The notes below the pieces were generated by a model. The model was not told the origin of the DNA. It saw only the letters and a list, made by a program, of their open reading frames with translations, and did not search any database. Below, piece by piece: positions 1-6,358 of a DNA stretch of 11,481 nucleotides. Both the position numbers and the translations under genes were made by a program. How positions within the stretch are numbered: position 1 is the first letter of the stretch; each line of letters begins with the position of its first letter. Source of the stretch: an uncultured Desulfovibrio sp. (GTDB lineage Bacteria; Desulfobacterota; Desulfovibrionia; Desulfovibrionales; Desulfovibrionaceae); NCBI GenBank assembly GCA_900550745.1, contig URTO01000029.1, positions 1-11,481 of the forward strand. Reading direction: 5' to 3'.

Positions 1-80
1 TGCTGCTCGCCTTTTGCCTGGCGTGGTACATGGCGGATTACTTCTTCGTGGAGATCTATAACCGTAGCCTCCCCTCCAAA
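1..80 (+). other. Possible C-terminal coding fragment of a membrane protein (mosaic end piece)
   Basis: Read in plus frame 3, the first bases give a protein-like hydrophobic and aromatic stretch (LLAFCLAWYMADYFFVEIYN) that is open from the window edge. The frame stays open to a TGA at about position 183, but from about position 80 it runs antisense to a recognisable recombinase fragment, so only the first 75-80 bases could be genuine coding sequence. I do not recognise a family. It may equally be non-coding or part of a chimeric contig end. Confidence 0.2.
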
Positions 81-166
81 GTCAGCGTACCGAAGCTATG
101 TCTTCCGACATGCCAAGTCAGCGGAGTGCGAATGCCACAAGCCCAACCAACGGCTTTGAGATGGGT
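56..166 (-). pseudogene. Tyrosine recombinase (phage-type integrase) catalytic-domain fragment
   Basis: This frame encodes about 36 residues before a TAG. The stretch LTWHVGRHSFGTLTLEG matches the conserved H-x-x-R box of tyrosine recombinases (family pattern: LT-x-H-x-x-R-H-[ST]-F-[AG]-T-L-x-L-x-x-G), and just upstream LKAVGWACGI fits the usual 'LK-x-I-x-x-x-x-GI' helix. In an intact enzyme the next residues would lead to the LGH box and the catalytic tyrosine. Here the similarity stops after 'LEG' and the frame ends five codons later. There is no start codon, no N-terminal part and no C-terminal part. It abuts the truncated end of gap with no spacer. The style of the box resembles integrases from Bacteroidetes elements, but that is an impression. 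It is either a leftover from a mobile-element insertion or a joined foreign fragment in the assembly. Confidence 0.65.
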
Positions 167-1047
167 TAGTGAGGGTTGCCCTTGAAGTCCATCGAAACGA
201 GCGGGGCGTCGCTGTAGGCGAGGATGCCCTTGAGCTCACCTTCGGCTGCTTCCTTGAGCGCGGCGCGCATCGTGTCGGTGTCGGTGTCCTTGTTCAGGAT
301 GGCGGTGAAGTCCACCACGGAGACGGTGGGGGTGGGCACGCGCAGTGACCATCCGGTGAACTTGCCCTTGAGCGAGGGGATGACCTTGGCTACGGCCTGA
401 GCCGCACCGGTAGAGGTGGGGATGATGTTGCAGGCGGCGGCACGCGCCCGGCGCAGATCCTTGTGGGGCAGATCGAGGATGCGCTGGTCGTTGGTGTAGG
501 CGTGCACGGTGGTCATGGTGCCGGAAACGATCCCGAAGAGGCGTTCCACGACGAGGGCTACCGGAGCGAGGCAGTTCGTGGTGCACGAGGCGTTGGAAAC
601 GACATGATGCTTGGCAGGATCGTAGTCGTTGTGGTTTACGCCCATGACGATGGTAAGATCTTCTTCCTTCGCCGGGGCGGTGATGATGACCTTCTTGGCA
701 CCGTTTTCAATGTGCACATGGGCTTGTTTGGCGGAACGGAAAATACCCGTGGATTCGACCACCACGTCGACGCCGTAGGCCCCCCAGGTGAGGAGCTTGG
801 GATCGCGCTCCGCGAAGCAATGGATCTTCCAGTCGCCCACGGTGGCGTTGTCGCCTTCCACCACGGCGTCAAGGTTGGCACGGCCGTAGTTCGTATCGTA
901 TTCGAGCAGATGGAAGTTGGTTTCCGCATCGAAGAGGTCGTTGATGGCGACGACTTCCACTGTATCCTGATATTTGGCGTGCAGGGCGCGGAAGACCTGT
1001 CTGCCGATGCGGCCGAAACCGTTGATGCCGACTCGTACTTTTTGCAT
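166..1047 (-). pseudogene. gap: Glyceraldehyde-3-phosphate dehydrogenase, C-terminally truncated
   Basis: GAPDH catalyses NAD(P)-dependent oxidative phosphorylation of glyceraldehyde 3-phosphate in glycolysis and the reverse reaction in gluconeogenesis. The N-terminal Rossmann motif GINGFGRIGR lies at residues 7-16. The active-site box SNASCTTNCLAP gives catalytic Cys155, and TTVHAYT gives His182. The phosphate-binding region (GAAQAVAKVIP, RVPTPTVSVVDF) is intact. The reading frame stops after 293 residues at DFKGNPH, whereas the family usually has 330-340. The missing ~40 residues include the WYDNE segment, whose Asn contacts the nicotinamide, and the last helix of the catalytic domain, so this version should not be functional. 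The start chosen is the ATG at 1045-1047, preceded by AAAGGA at good spacing. A start seven codons upstream would overlap the GAF gene. It lies 10 bp after the GAF gene and shares its transcript. The stop is a TAA created where the sequence changes to a recombinase fragment. Confidence 0.9.
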
Positions 1048-1057
1048 GTGGAATCCT

Positions 1058-1615
1058 TTAGTCTTCAAAGACCTGATAGTTGTAGGACGTCAGCAACTCG
1101 TAGTTGAGGCGGGTCGCTTCGTGCATGCGGGCGTTTTCAATGGCGATGGCGGAAATGTTCGCCACGCCGAGCATGAAATCGCATTCGTCCGGGGTGAAAT
1201 CGCGCTCTTCGCTGGAATAGACGCGCAGGATGCCGATGGCCTTACCGTTCACCATCAGCGGGGCGGACAGGACGGAAACAAGCCCTTCGGCCTTGGCGCT
1301 GTCGGGGTACTGGAACCGTCCGTCGCTGCATGCGTCGCGCAGGTGGATGAGCTTGCCCTTGAGGACTTCGCCGTCCAGCCCGCTCTTGGACACTTCAACG
1401 GGGCCTTTGCGCATGTAGCCGGAGGAGAGGCCCCACGCCGCGCTGGCGAGCAGAACCTTGCCCGTGCGGTCAAGCAGGCGAAGCGTGCTCGCCTTGCAGT
1501 TCATGGCTTTGGCGGTCTGTTCCGTGATCTTGTGCAGCACCACGGTGGGCTCCAGACTGGAATTGATCACCGTCGCCACTTCCAGCAGAGCACGAAAATA
1601 ATCATGACCTGTCAT
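1058..1615 (-). CDS. GAF domain-containing protein (stand-alone sensor domain)
   Basis: The 185-residue cytoplasmic protein consists almost entirely of one GAF domain (about residues 15-165). It starts with a helix rich in 'ALLEVATVINSSLEPTVVLHKITEQ' character, typical of the GAF entry helix, and contains the core strands LRLLDRTGKVLLASAAWGL and GLVSVLSAPLMVNGKAIGILRVYS, followed by the closing helix IAIENARMHE. There is no kinase, cyclase or DNA-binding domain. The start is the ATG at 1613-1615, preceded by AAAGGAGAAAC; a 50-codon upstream extension is arginine-rich shadow sequence with no ribosome binding site. gap begins 10 bp after its stop, so the two are co-transcribed and perhaps translationally coupled. 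I recall the same GAF-gap order in Desulfovibrio genomes. The ligand is unknown. A role in sensing a metabolite or redox state linked to GAPDH is an inference from position only. Confidence 0.88.
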   Translation of the reverse strand: MTGHDYFRALLEVATVINSSLEPTVVLHKITEQTAKAMNCKASTLRLLDRTGKVLLASAAWGLSSGYMRKGPVEVSKSGLDGEVLKGKLIHLRDACSDGRFQYPDSAKAEGLVSVLSAPLMVNGKAIGILRVYSSEERDFTPDECDFMLGVANISAIAIENARMHEATRLNYELLTSYNYQVFED

Positions 1616-1639
1616 TGTGTTTCTCCTTTGCCGCCGCCC

Positions 1640-1656
1640 GCCATGCCGGGCATGGC
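1640..1656 (-). promoter_or_regulatory. Perfect inverted repeat in the leader of the GAF-gap operon
   Basis: A 7-bp perfect inverted repeat (GCCATGC, 3-base spacer, GCATGGC) ends about 10 bases before the ribosome binding site of the GAF gene. It could be an operator or an mRNA hairpin controlling access to the ribosome binding site. There is no T run, so it is not a terminator. Function is inferred from position only. Confidence 0.3.
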
Positions 1657-1691
1657 CGCGGCGCGTTACGGAATTACGGGGAGACGCGCTT

Positions 1692-1722
1692 CGCAAGCGT
1701 TTGCGGAACGGCGCTTCGCCGT
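1692..1722 (-). promoter_or_regulatory. Two adjacent small hairpins upstream of the GAF-gap operon
   Basis: Two short inverted repeats lie side by side in the 296-bp gap between proC and the GAF gene: CGCAA/TTGCG with a 4-base loop (1692-1705) and ACGGCG/CGCCGT with a 3-base loop (1708-1722). Together with the repeat nearer the start codon they suggest a structured leader or an operator region. I found no convincing -35/-10 pair in this gap and no strong terminator for proC. No small gene is visible there. Confidence 0.25.
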
Positions 1723-1911
1723 GTAAATCTCTTGGACTTTTTCGAGCGGGCCGTTTTCCTTCCACCGTGAACGCGGAAAACTGAACGAAGATCAGATGAA
1801 AACCTCAGTATCCGCTTTCCTTTCACCGGGAAAATCCCTCCCGCTCAGGGCCAGTTCTTCGCGTGGGCGGTGAGAGCCGGCGCAGGGGCAAGAAGGTTTG
1901 GGATGAGCCGG

Positions 1912-2712
1912 CTAGCCCTTCGCGTAGGCGGCGAGAACCGCGTCGATAAGGTGGCCGCGCACGGCGGTGCGATCGAGGTGGTTGACCGCCGCGATGGTCA
2001 CGCCCGCCGGAGAGCATACCTGCTCACGCAGGATGGCGGGGTGGCTCCCCGGCAGCGCCGCCAGCTTGGCGGAACCGAGAACCAACTGCGTCACCAGATC
2101 AAGCGCCTCCTGACGGGTAAAGCCCATGGTGACGCCCGCCTCGGCGAGTGCGTCCATGAAGTGGAAGACATAGGCCGGGCCGCAGCCCACCAGCGCCATG
2201 AACGCGTTGAACTTCTTTTCCGGCAGCACGATGGTGGAGCCCAGCAGCCCGAACAGATCGAGAATCATGCCGAATACGTCTTTGGGCAGTGCAGGGTCTT
2301 CCTGAATGCCGAACACGCCGGCCCCCACGAGGGCTGGGGTATTCGGCATGACGCGCGCCACATGGCAGCGGCCCTGCACCGCATCGCGCAGCTCGTACAG
2401 CGTAACCCCGGCGGCGATGGAAATGACGACGGTTTCCGGTTTCAGGGAGGGCAGGGCTTCGGCGAGCACGCCGCCGACGAGGTAGGGCTTCACCCCGATG
2501 ATGAGGATGTCGCAGCGGGCGGCGATGCCGGGGATATCCGGTACGGCTGTCACACCCTTGGCGCAGAGGGGCTCAAGGCGCTGGGGCGTACGGTTGTAGC
2601 CATAGAGTTCCAGACCGGGAACTTCGGTGAGCCCGCCGAGGATGGCCCCGCCCATGTTGCCGCAGCCGATACAGCCGATACGCTTGCTGGTGAGGGATGC
2701 CGGTGTGTTCAT
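1912..2712 (-). CDS. proC: Pyrroline-5-carboxylate reductase
   Basis: ProC reduces 1-pyrroline-5-carboxylate to L-proline with NAD(P)H, the last step of proline synthesis, in the cytoplasm. The 266-residue protein has the normal family length. The Rossmann fold opens with IGCIGCGNMGGAILGGL (about residues 12-28). NRTPQRLE follows strand 2, then IIGVKP, the VMPNTPALVGAG box and the C-terminal signature: VGCGPAYVFHFMDALAEAG, then SPAGVTIAAVNHLD and the RGHLIDAVLAAY end. The usual 'SPGGTT' appears here as SPAGVT, a mild variation. The start is the ATG at 2710-2712, preceded by AAGGA; a 100-codon in-frame extension upstream is arginine- and proline-rich and lacks a ribosome binding site. The gene follows the YibQ-like gene by 142 bp in the same direction. 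It may be read from the ctpA promoter, though a weak terminator-like hairpin sits just ahead of it. Confidence 0.96.
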   Translation of the reverse strand: MNTPASLTSKRIGCIGCGNMGGAILGGLTEVPGLELYGYNRTPQRLEPLCAKGVTAVPDIPGIAARCDILIIGVKPYLVGGVLAEALPSLKPETVVISIAAGVTLYELRDAVQGRCHVARVMPNTPALVGAGVFGIQEDPALPKDVFGMILDLFGLLGSTIVLPEKKFNAFMALVGCGPAYVFHFMDALAEAGVTMGFTRQEALDLVTQLVLGSAKLAALPGSHPAILREQVCSPAGVTIAAVNHLDRTAVRGHLIDAVLAAYAKG

Positions 2713-2727
2713 GGTTTTCCTTTTCTG

Positions 2728-2757
2728 AAAAAGTCGCGTGCGGGATATACCCGGCAC
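2728..2757 (-). terminator. Weak terminator-like hairpin between the YibQ-like gene and proC
   Basis: On the minus strand, a hairpin with a GTGC/GCAC outer stem and a GGG/CCC-type inner stem, with one mismatch (2738-2757), is followed after GCGAC by five T residues (2728-2732). It lies just ahead of the proC ribosome binding site. It could reduce read-through from the upstream genes, attenuate proC, or be chance. Confidence 0.3.
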
Positions 2758-2854
2758 AGGGAGATGAGGAGAGCGTTTTTTTCTTTGCCGCCATGCGGGA
2801 AAGCGCCGCCCCTCGGAACCGTACCCGGAAAGCCGGTGATCTTCAGGAAGGCGT

Positions 2855-4408
2855 TTACGGCTGGTACCCGACAGACGGTGCGGAATCCTCCTGCCGTTCG
2901 GAGGGGAAGTCCGGGGCAAGCGTCTCTTCCTCGACGGGCTGGAGCCGCAGGGGAACCAGGCGGATGCCTTTGTCCCGTTCCTGTGACCACTGTTTGAGCG
3001 CCGCCAGGACATGCGGGCCGGGGGTGGCGATGGCTACGGCGTGCCCTTTGGCCCGCGCCGTTTCCTCCGCCTTTTTCAGGCCCGCGAGTACGGCGCCTTC
3101 GGTTTTGGGGCCGTCGTCCAGCGCAAGCGTCCTGCGCCACGCCGGAAGCCCACGCCTCCGCGCTTCCGCGTATAGAATTGACCCCTGATGGGTCACGTCG
3201 TCAAGCACATATAGCCCGGAACGTGCCAGAATTTCACAGAAACGCCGCGTCGCCGCCGTATCCGTGGTCAGCCGGGAGCCCATAAAGCTGCTCGCGCCCG
3301 TGGCATAGGGCACATGGCCGAGGGCGTCGTCCATCAGGATCCGCATGTCTTCCTCGGACATCTTCGTGGTGATTTCGCCGGGGCCCGCCTTGACGAATGG
3401 GGACTGCATCGGCTCCATCGGCATATCCACAAGGACTTCCTGCCCGGCCTCGTGCGCGGCCGCCGCCGTCGCCGCCGCATCCTTGGCAAAGGGCAGCACG
3501 GAAAACGTAATCGGCAGCTTCAGGGCCAGCAGCGAGGCCGTAACGGCCTTATCATCGCCCAATTCGTTCATGACGATGGTCAGGCGCGGGGCCTTGTCCG
3601 TGGGCGGCAGGATGGGGAATGCCTCGTCCGTGGCTTCAAACCAGATTTCGTGCGTCAGTACGCCCTTGGCCGCCAAGGTGAGCTTGCCCGGCGATTCGGT
3701 GAGTACGGCACGGTCGGCCCATATGTCGAGGCTTTCGGCCAGCGCGTTGAGGAAGCGGAACACCGGTTCCGGGGGGCCTTTCACATCGCCCGTTTCGGCG
3801 GACGGCGCATGCCCGTTTTCGCCCCTCGCCGTTTGCGGGGCCGGGGTTGGGGCAACGGGGGGCAGATAGATGCGCATCCGCTGGAGGTGGTAGATATCCT
3901 TGCCTTGCGTGCGGTAGTCGGACGTCAGGAGGAGGATGCGCCCCTTGTCGAGCTTGAGCCGCAATACGGTCTGGAGCAGGGCGAAATCGATCTGCCGGGC
4001 CGCGTCGGTCAGGGTTCCCGAACCCTCCTGATAGGGCAGGGTATTCTGCCGGATGGCGTCCTTCATCCGGTTTCCCAGATGGCTGTTGGGCGGGAGGATG
4101 GATTCGAGGGAGGCTTCGGCAGGCGTGGCCGGTTTGGGGAACAGGGACTCTACGGCCTGTTCCGCTTTCTCGGCAACCAGCCGGGACGTTGCCGCCGTCG
4201 TCTCAATGGTCATGAACGCAGTCCGCTGTACGCTGCGCGCCGTGTAACTGGCGGCTTCCCATACCGCGTAGGCGATGAGGAAGAGGAGAGCCGTCAACAG
4301 GGTAGCCAGAACCGAACCCTTGAATGTCCTGACCGTGTATGGATACGGATCAGGCAGGCGCACGCCGCGCGCGGCCAGCCGTTTCCGCAGTGCGGGAAAC
4401 CACTCCAT
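2855..4408 (-). CDS. Membrane-anchored YibQ/DUF610 (divergent polysaccharide deacetylase) family protein, probably non-catalytic
   Basis: This 517-residue protein has a basic N-terminus, one transmembrane segment (about residues 32-52, LATLLTALLFLIAYAVW) and a periplasmic remainder. A variable region (about 60-270) contains a proline-rich linker near 182-200. The C-terminal domain (about 275-490) follows the YibQ/divergent polysaccharide deacetylase pattern: ITFSVLPFAKDA, AGQEVLVDMPMEP, FMGSRLTTD, GLYVLDDVTHQGS, AWRRTLALDDG and GHAVAIATPGPHVL. The residues expected to bind metal are changed. The family's 'IDDLG' is MNELG (280-284), 'LHLPMEP' is VDMPMEP, 'NNHMGS' is SSFMGS (373-378) and 'IGHP' is IATP. 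This suggests a structural or binding role rather than deacetylation. The start has GGAG five bases upstream. The gene lies 95 bp after ctpA, matching the common ctpA-yibQ order in proteobacteria, which points to envelope or peptidoglycan work. Family membership is firm; inactivity is inferred. Confidence 0.85.
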   Translation of the reverse strand: MEWFPALRKRLAARGVRLPDPYPYTVRTFKGSVLATLLTALLFLIAYAVWEAASYTARSVQRTAFMTIETTAATSRLVAEKAEQAVESLFPKPATPAEASLESILPPNSHLGNRMKDAIRQNTLPYQEGSGTLTDAARQIDFALLQTVLRLKLDKGRILLLTSDYRTQGKDIYHLQRMRIYLPPVAPTPAPQTARGENGHAPSAETGDVKGPPEPVFRFLNALAESLDIWADRAVLTESPGKLTLAAKGVLTHEIWFEATDEAFPILPPTDKAPRLTIVMNELGDDKAVTASLLALKLPITFSVLPFAKDAAATAAAAHEAGQEVLVDMPMEPMQSPFVKAGPGEITTKMSEEDMRILMDDALGHVPYATGASSFMGSRLTTDTAATRRFCEILARSGLYVLDDVTHQGSILYAEARRRGLPAWRRTLALDDGPKTEGAVLAGLKKAEETARAKGHAVAIATPGPHVLAALKQWSQERDKGIRLVPLRLQPVEEETLAPDFPSERQEDSAPSVGYQP

Positions 4409-4454
4409 GAAACTCCAATGGCATCGGGCAGGGGACTGCCGCTGTACATACGGA

Positions 4455-4490
4455 CAGGAGGGATCGCGGGAAAATCGGCGATCCCTCCTG
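4455..4490 (-). repeat. Perfect 13-bp inverted repeat between ctpA and the YibQ-like gene
   Basis: The arms CAGGAGGGATCGC and GCGATCCCTCCTG are perfectly complementary across a 10-base loop, in the 95-bp gap just after the ctpA stop codon. On the minus (coding) strand no T run follows, so it is not a standard intrinsic terminator. A very stable mRNA hairpin here would more likely protect the 3' end of ctpA mRNA, lower read-through into the next gene, or act as a protein site. Confidence 0.6.
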
Positions 4491-4503
4491 CCGGGGATTG
4501 CTG

Positions 4504-5835
4504 TTAGTGGATGGTACGGATCTTGGGAAGGCTCTTCACGAACTGGAGGCTCATGCGGAGCTGGTTGTCACGCTCAAGGAATTCCTTCGCATCGGGCAGC
4601 GGTTCGTTCGCCGCCGGAGCGGGCGTTTCCACCTTCTTGCCGGACACCTTGCCCTTGTCGCCGTCGGTCTTTTCAAGGTGCTTGTTCAGATCCTTCTCGC
4701 GGATCATGCGCAGGGAGCTGAGTGGCGCGGGCTTTTCCTTCGGCGCTTCAAAGGGCACTTCCAGATCGGGCATGATGCCTTCGGCCTGGATGGAGCGGCC
4801 GGACGGCGTGTAATAGAGCGCCACGGTCAGCTTGAGGCCCGAACCGTCGGACAGCGGGATGATGTTCTGCACCGATCCCTTGCCGAAGGTGCGTTCGCCA
4901 ACGAGCAGGGCCCGCTTCTGGTCGCCGAGCGCCCCGGCTACGATTTCGGAGGCCGAGGCCGATCCGCCGTTTACGAGCACGACGAGGGGCGTGTCGATGA
5001 TGTCGGTATCCTGCGGCTTGGCGGAGAATTCGCGGGCGGTCTCTTCCTGGCGGCCGCGCATGGAGACGATGACGCCCTTGTTCAGGAACGTGTCGGAGAC
5101 GCTGACGGCCTGATCCAGCAGCCCGCCGGGGTTGTTGCGCAGGTCGAGGACGATGCCCTTGATGGGGCCCTTGCGCTTGGCGTCGGACAGGGCGTCGAGC
5201 AGCTCCTGCGTGGTGCGTTCGCTGAAGCGGGTAAGGCGAACCCAGTAGTAGCCGGGCTCAAGCTCGCGGGACTTCACGCTGATGAGCGGGATGGCGTCGC
5301 GTTTGATGCGCAGGTCCACGGGCTCCTTGGAGTCGCGGTGCAGGATGGTGAGCACCACTTCGGAACCCTTGGGGCCGCGGATATGCGAGACGGCTTCCTG
5401 GAGCGTCATTTCCAGCGTGGGCTTGCCGCCCACGGCAAGGATGATGTCGCCGGACTTCATGCCGCCCTTGTCGGCGGGCGTGTCTTCGATGGGGGTCACG
5501 ACGGTGAGCTGGTTGTTCTCCATCGTGATTTCGATGCCGATGCCGAAGAATTCGCCGGACGTGCTTTCCTGCATATCCTTGAACTCTTCCTTCGAGAGCA
5601 TGGTTGAGTGGGGATCGAGGGATTCGAGCATCCCCTTGAGCGCGCCGTTCACCAGATCGGGGCGCGGGGTCTCCTTCACATAATACCGCTCGACGATGTC
5701 GAGGACTTGGCTGAACCGTTTGAGCGCATCGAAGCGGCTGTTTTCCCCGGCGGCGAAGGCCTGTCCGAACGTCAACGAACCGACGGTCAGAAGTGAGAAC
5801 AAAAAGAGCGCGGCGGCCCGTGGCTTCCTATACAT
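4504..5835 (-). CDS. ctpA: Carboxyl-terminal processing protease, S41 family, with PDZ domain
   Basis: This serine protease uses a Ser/Lys dyad to cleave substrates in the periplasm; relatives degrade or activate envelope and peptidoglycan-hydrolase proteins. The 443-residue precursor has a signal peptide (basic MYRKPR, hydrophobic core to about residue 23, AFAA cleavage area near 27-29). An N-terminal helical segment (YYV, SLDPHSTML) precedes a PDZ domain (about 92-180: GEFFGIGIEI, VTPIEDTPADKGGMKSGD). The S41 domain carries GIVLDLRNNPGG, the nucleophile Ser294 in NGGSASASEIVAGAL and Lys319 in ERTFGKGSVQ, spaced 25 residues apart as in E. coli Prc. The C-terminal tail (about 360-443) is charged and proline-rich. 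The start at 5833-5835 puts the signal peptide at the N-terminus and has GGAGG eight bases upstream; a 25-codon longer frame would bury the signal. The usual neighbour envC is not present upstream; tRNA genes are there instead. Confidence 0.95.
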   Translation of the reverse strand: MYRKPRAAALFLFSLLTVGSLTFGQAFAAGENSRFDALKRFSQVLDIVERYYVKETPRPDLVNGALKGMLESLDPHSTMLSKEEFKDMQESTSGEFFGIGIEITMENNQLTVVTPIEDTPADKGGMKSGDIILAVGGKPTLEMTLQEAVSHIRGPKGSEVVLTILHRDSKEPVDLRIKRDAIPLISVKSRELEPGYYWVRLTRFSERTTQELLDALSDAKRKGPIKGIVLDLRNNPGGLLDQAVSVSDTFLNKGVIVSMRGRQEETAREFSAKPQDTDIIDTPLVVLVNGGSASASEIVAGALGDQKRALLVGERTFGKGSVQNIIPLSDGSGLKLTVALYYTPSGRSIQAEGIMPDLEVPFEAPKEKPAPLSSLRMIREKDLNKHLEKTDGDKGKVSGKKVETPAPAANEPLPDAKEFLERDNQLRMSLQFVKSLPKIRTIH

Positions 5836-5881
5836 AACAACAGCCTCCGAAGCTGAAACAGTAGCTGGAACAATGGGGGTG

Positions 5882-5910
5882 AAGATACCGGGGTTCCTTT
5901 GAAAACGCAA
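5882..5910 (-). promoter_or_regulatory. Candidate sigma-70-type promoter of ctpA
   Basis: On the minus strand TTGCGT (5905-5910) and TATCTT (5882-5887) are separated by exactly 17 bases, placing transcription about 40 bases ahead of the ctpA start codon. The match is moderate (3/6 and 4/6). It probably also drives the YibQ-like gene. Confidence 0.4.
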
Positions 5911-6122
5911 ATGTTCCGAAAGGGTGCATTTCCTGCGTTTTTCCCCTCATCCGGGATGGGGCGGCGGACGGGCGCGGACATGCCGCCGGGAAAAACTTGG
6001 AGATTCATTTCCAGCCCTTACCATAAGAGTGGGCGGGGCAATGTAAAGGGGGGTGGATGGCGGAAAAGGCATGATGGATATGAGGCCGCGGATCTTTTTT
6101 TCTCAGGAGGGCATTTTTTCTG
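5911..6122. other. Divergent intergenic region between ctpA and the tRNA pair
   Basis: No gene is visible here. The stretch is GC-rich near ctpA and turns T-rich toward the tRNA promoter (two runs of six or more T at about 6092-6120). Short frames on both strands lack ribosome binding sites and protein-like composition. Beyond the ctpA promoter at one edge and the tRNA promoter at the other, I see nothing definite. Confidence 0.4.
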
Positions 6123-6151
6123 TTGACAGATCAGGGCAGGCCGGGTAAATA
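6123..6151 (+). promoter_or_regulatory. Strong sigma-70-type promoter for the tRNA operon
   Basis: A perfect TTGACA (-35, 6123-6128) is followed after exactly 17 bases by TAAATA (-10, 6146-6151). The expected transcription start falls a few bases before the first tRNA at 6164, and a T-rich segment lies upstream. This is the best promoter in the window. Confidence 0.85.
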
Positions 6152-6163
6152 CCTCTCCTGCAT

Positions 6164-6239
6164 GGGCAGTTAGCTCAGTTGGTAGAGCATCGCCTTCACA
6201 CGGCGGGGGTCACAGGTTCAAGTCCTGTACTGCCCACCA
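6164..6239 (+). tRNA. tRNA-Val (anticodon CAC)
   Basis: A full cloverleaf of 76 bases can be folded. The acceptor stem is GGGCAGT/ACTGCCC, the D arm GCTC/GAGC, and the anticodon stem TCGCC/GGCGG with loop TTCACAC (anticodon CAC, reading GUG). The T arm is ACAGG/CCTGT with loop TTCAAGT, the discriminator is A, and the CCA end is encoded. It lies 5 bp ahead of tRNA-Asp in the same transcript. Confidence 0.97.
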
Positions 6240-6244
6240 TGCAC

Positions 6245-6321
<77 letters not shown>

Positions 6322-6327
6322 TTTTTT

Positions 6328-6358
6328 AGGACATCCTTATTGAGGGTGTCCTTTTTTT
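6328..6358 (+). terminator. Intrinsic terminator of the tRNA operon
   Basis: AGGACATCC and GGGTGTCCT form a 9-bp stem (one G-T pair) around a 7-base loop and are followed by seven T residues. It lies 6 bases after the encoded CCA of tRNA-Asp. Confidence 0.93.

Noticed and set aside
166..168. Recoding or read-through of the gap stop codon
   Set aside because: The stop is TAA, and the codons after it in the gap frame do not resemble the GAPDH C-terminus, so this is not selenocysteine use or a single stop mutation. The sequence itself changes identity.
1616..1765. Upstream extension of the GAF gene by 50 codons
   Set aside because: The extra residues are arginine-rich with no family likeness, while the ATG at 1615 has an excellent AGGAG. 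Similar extensions of proC (to 3012), ctpA (to 5910), the malic enzyme (to 9026) and the ABC gene (from 8749) were rejected for the same reasons.
1873..1914. Repeated AGCCGGC words downstream of proC as a terminator
   Set aside because: The arms are only 7-8 bp, separated by about 27 bases, and no T run follows. The word is itself near-palindromic, so pairing is easily met by chance.
2776..2784. T run as a plus-strand terminator
   Set aside because: No hairpin precedes it, and no plus-strand gene ends nearby.
1870..2997. Long open plus-strand frame antisense to proC (375 codons)
   Set aside because: It lies opposite a well-supported gene, has no ribosome binding site, is rich in Arg, His and Gly, and has no recognisable motif. 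Long antisense frames are expected in GC-rich DNA. The same holds for the plus-strand frames at 463-1107, 3314-4507, 4498-5607 and 7230-8666, and the minus-strand frame at 8806-9708.
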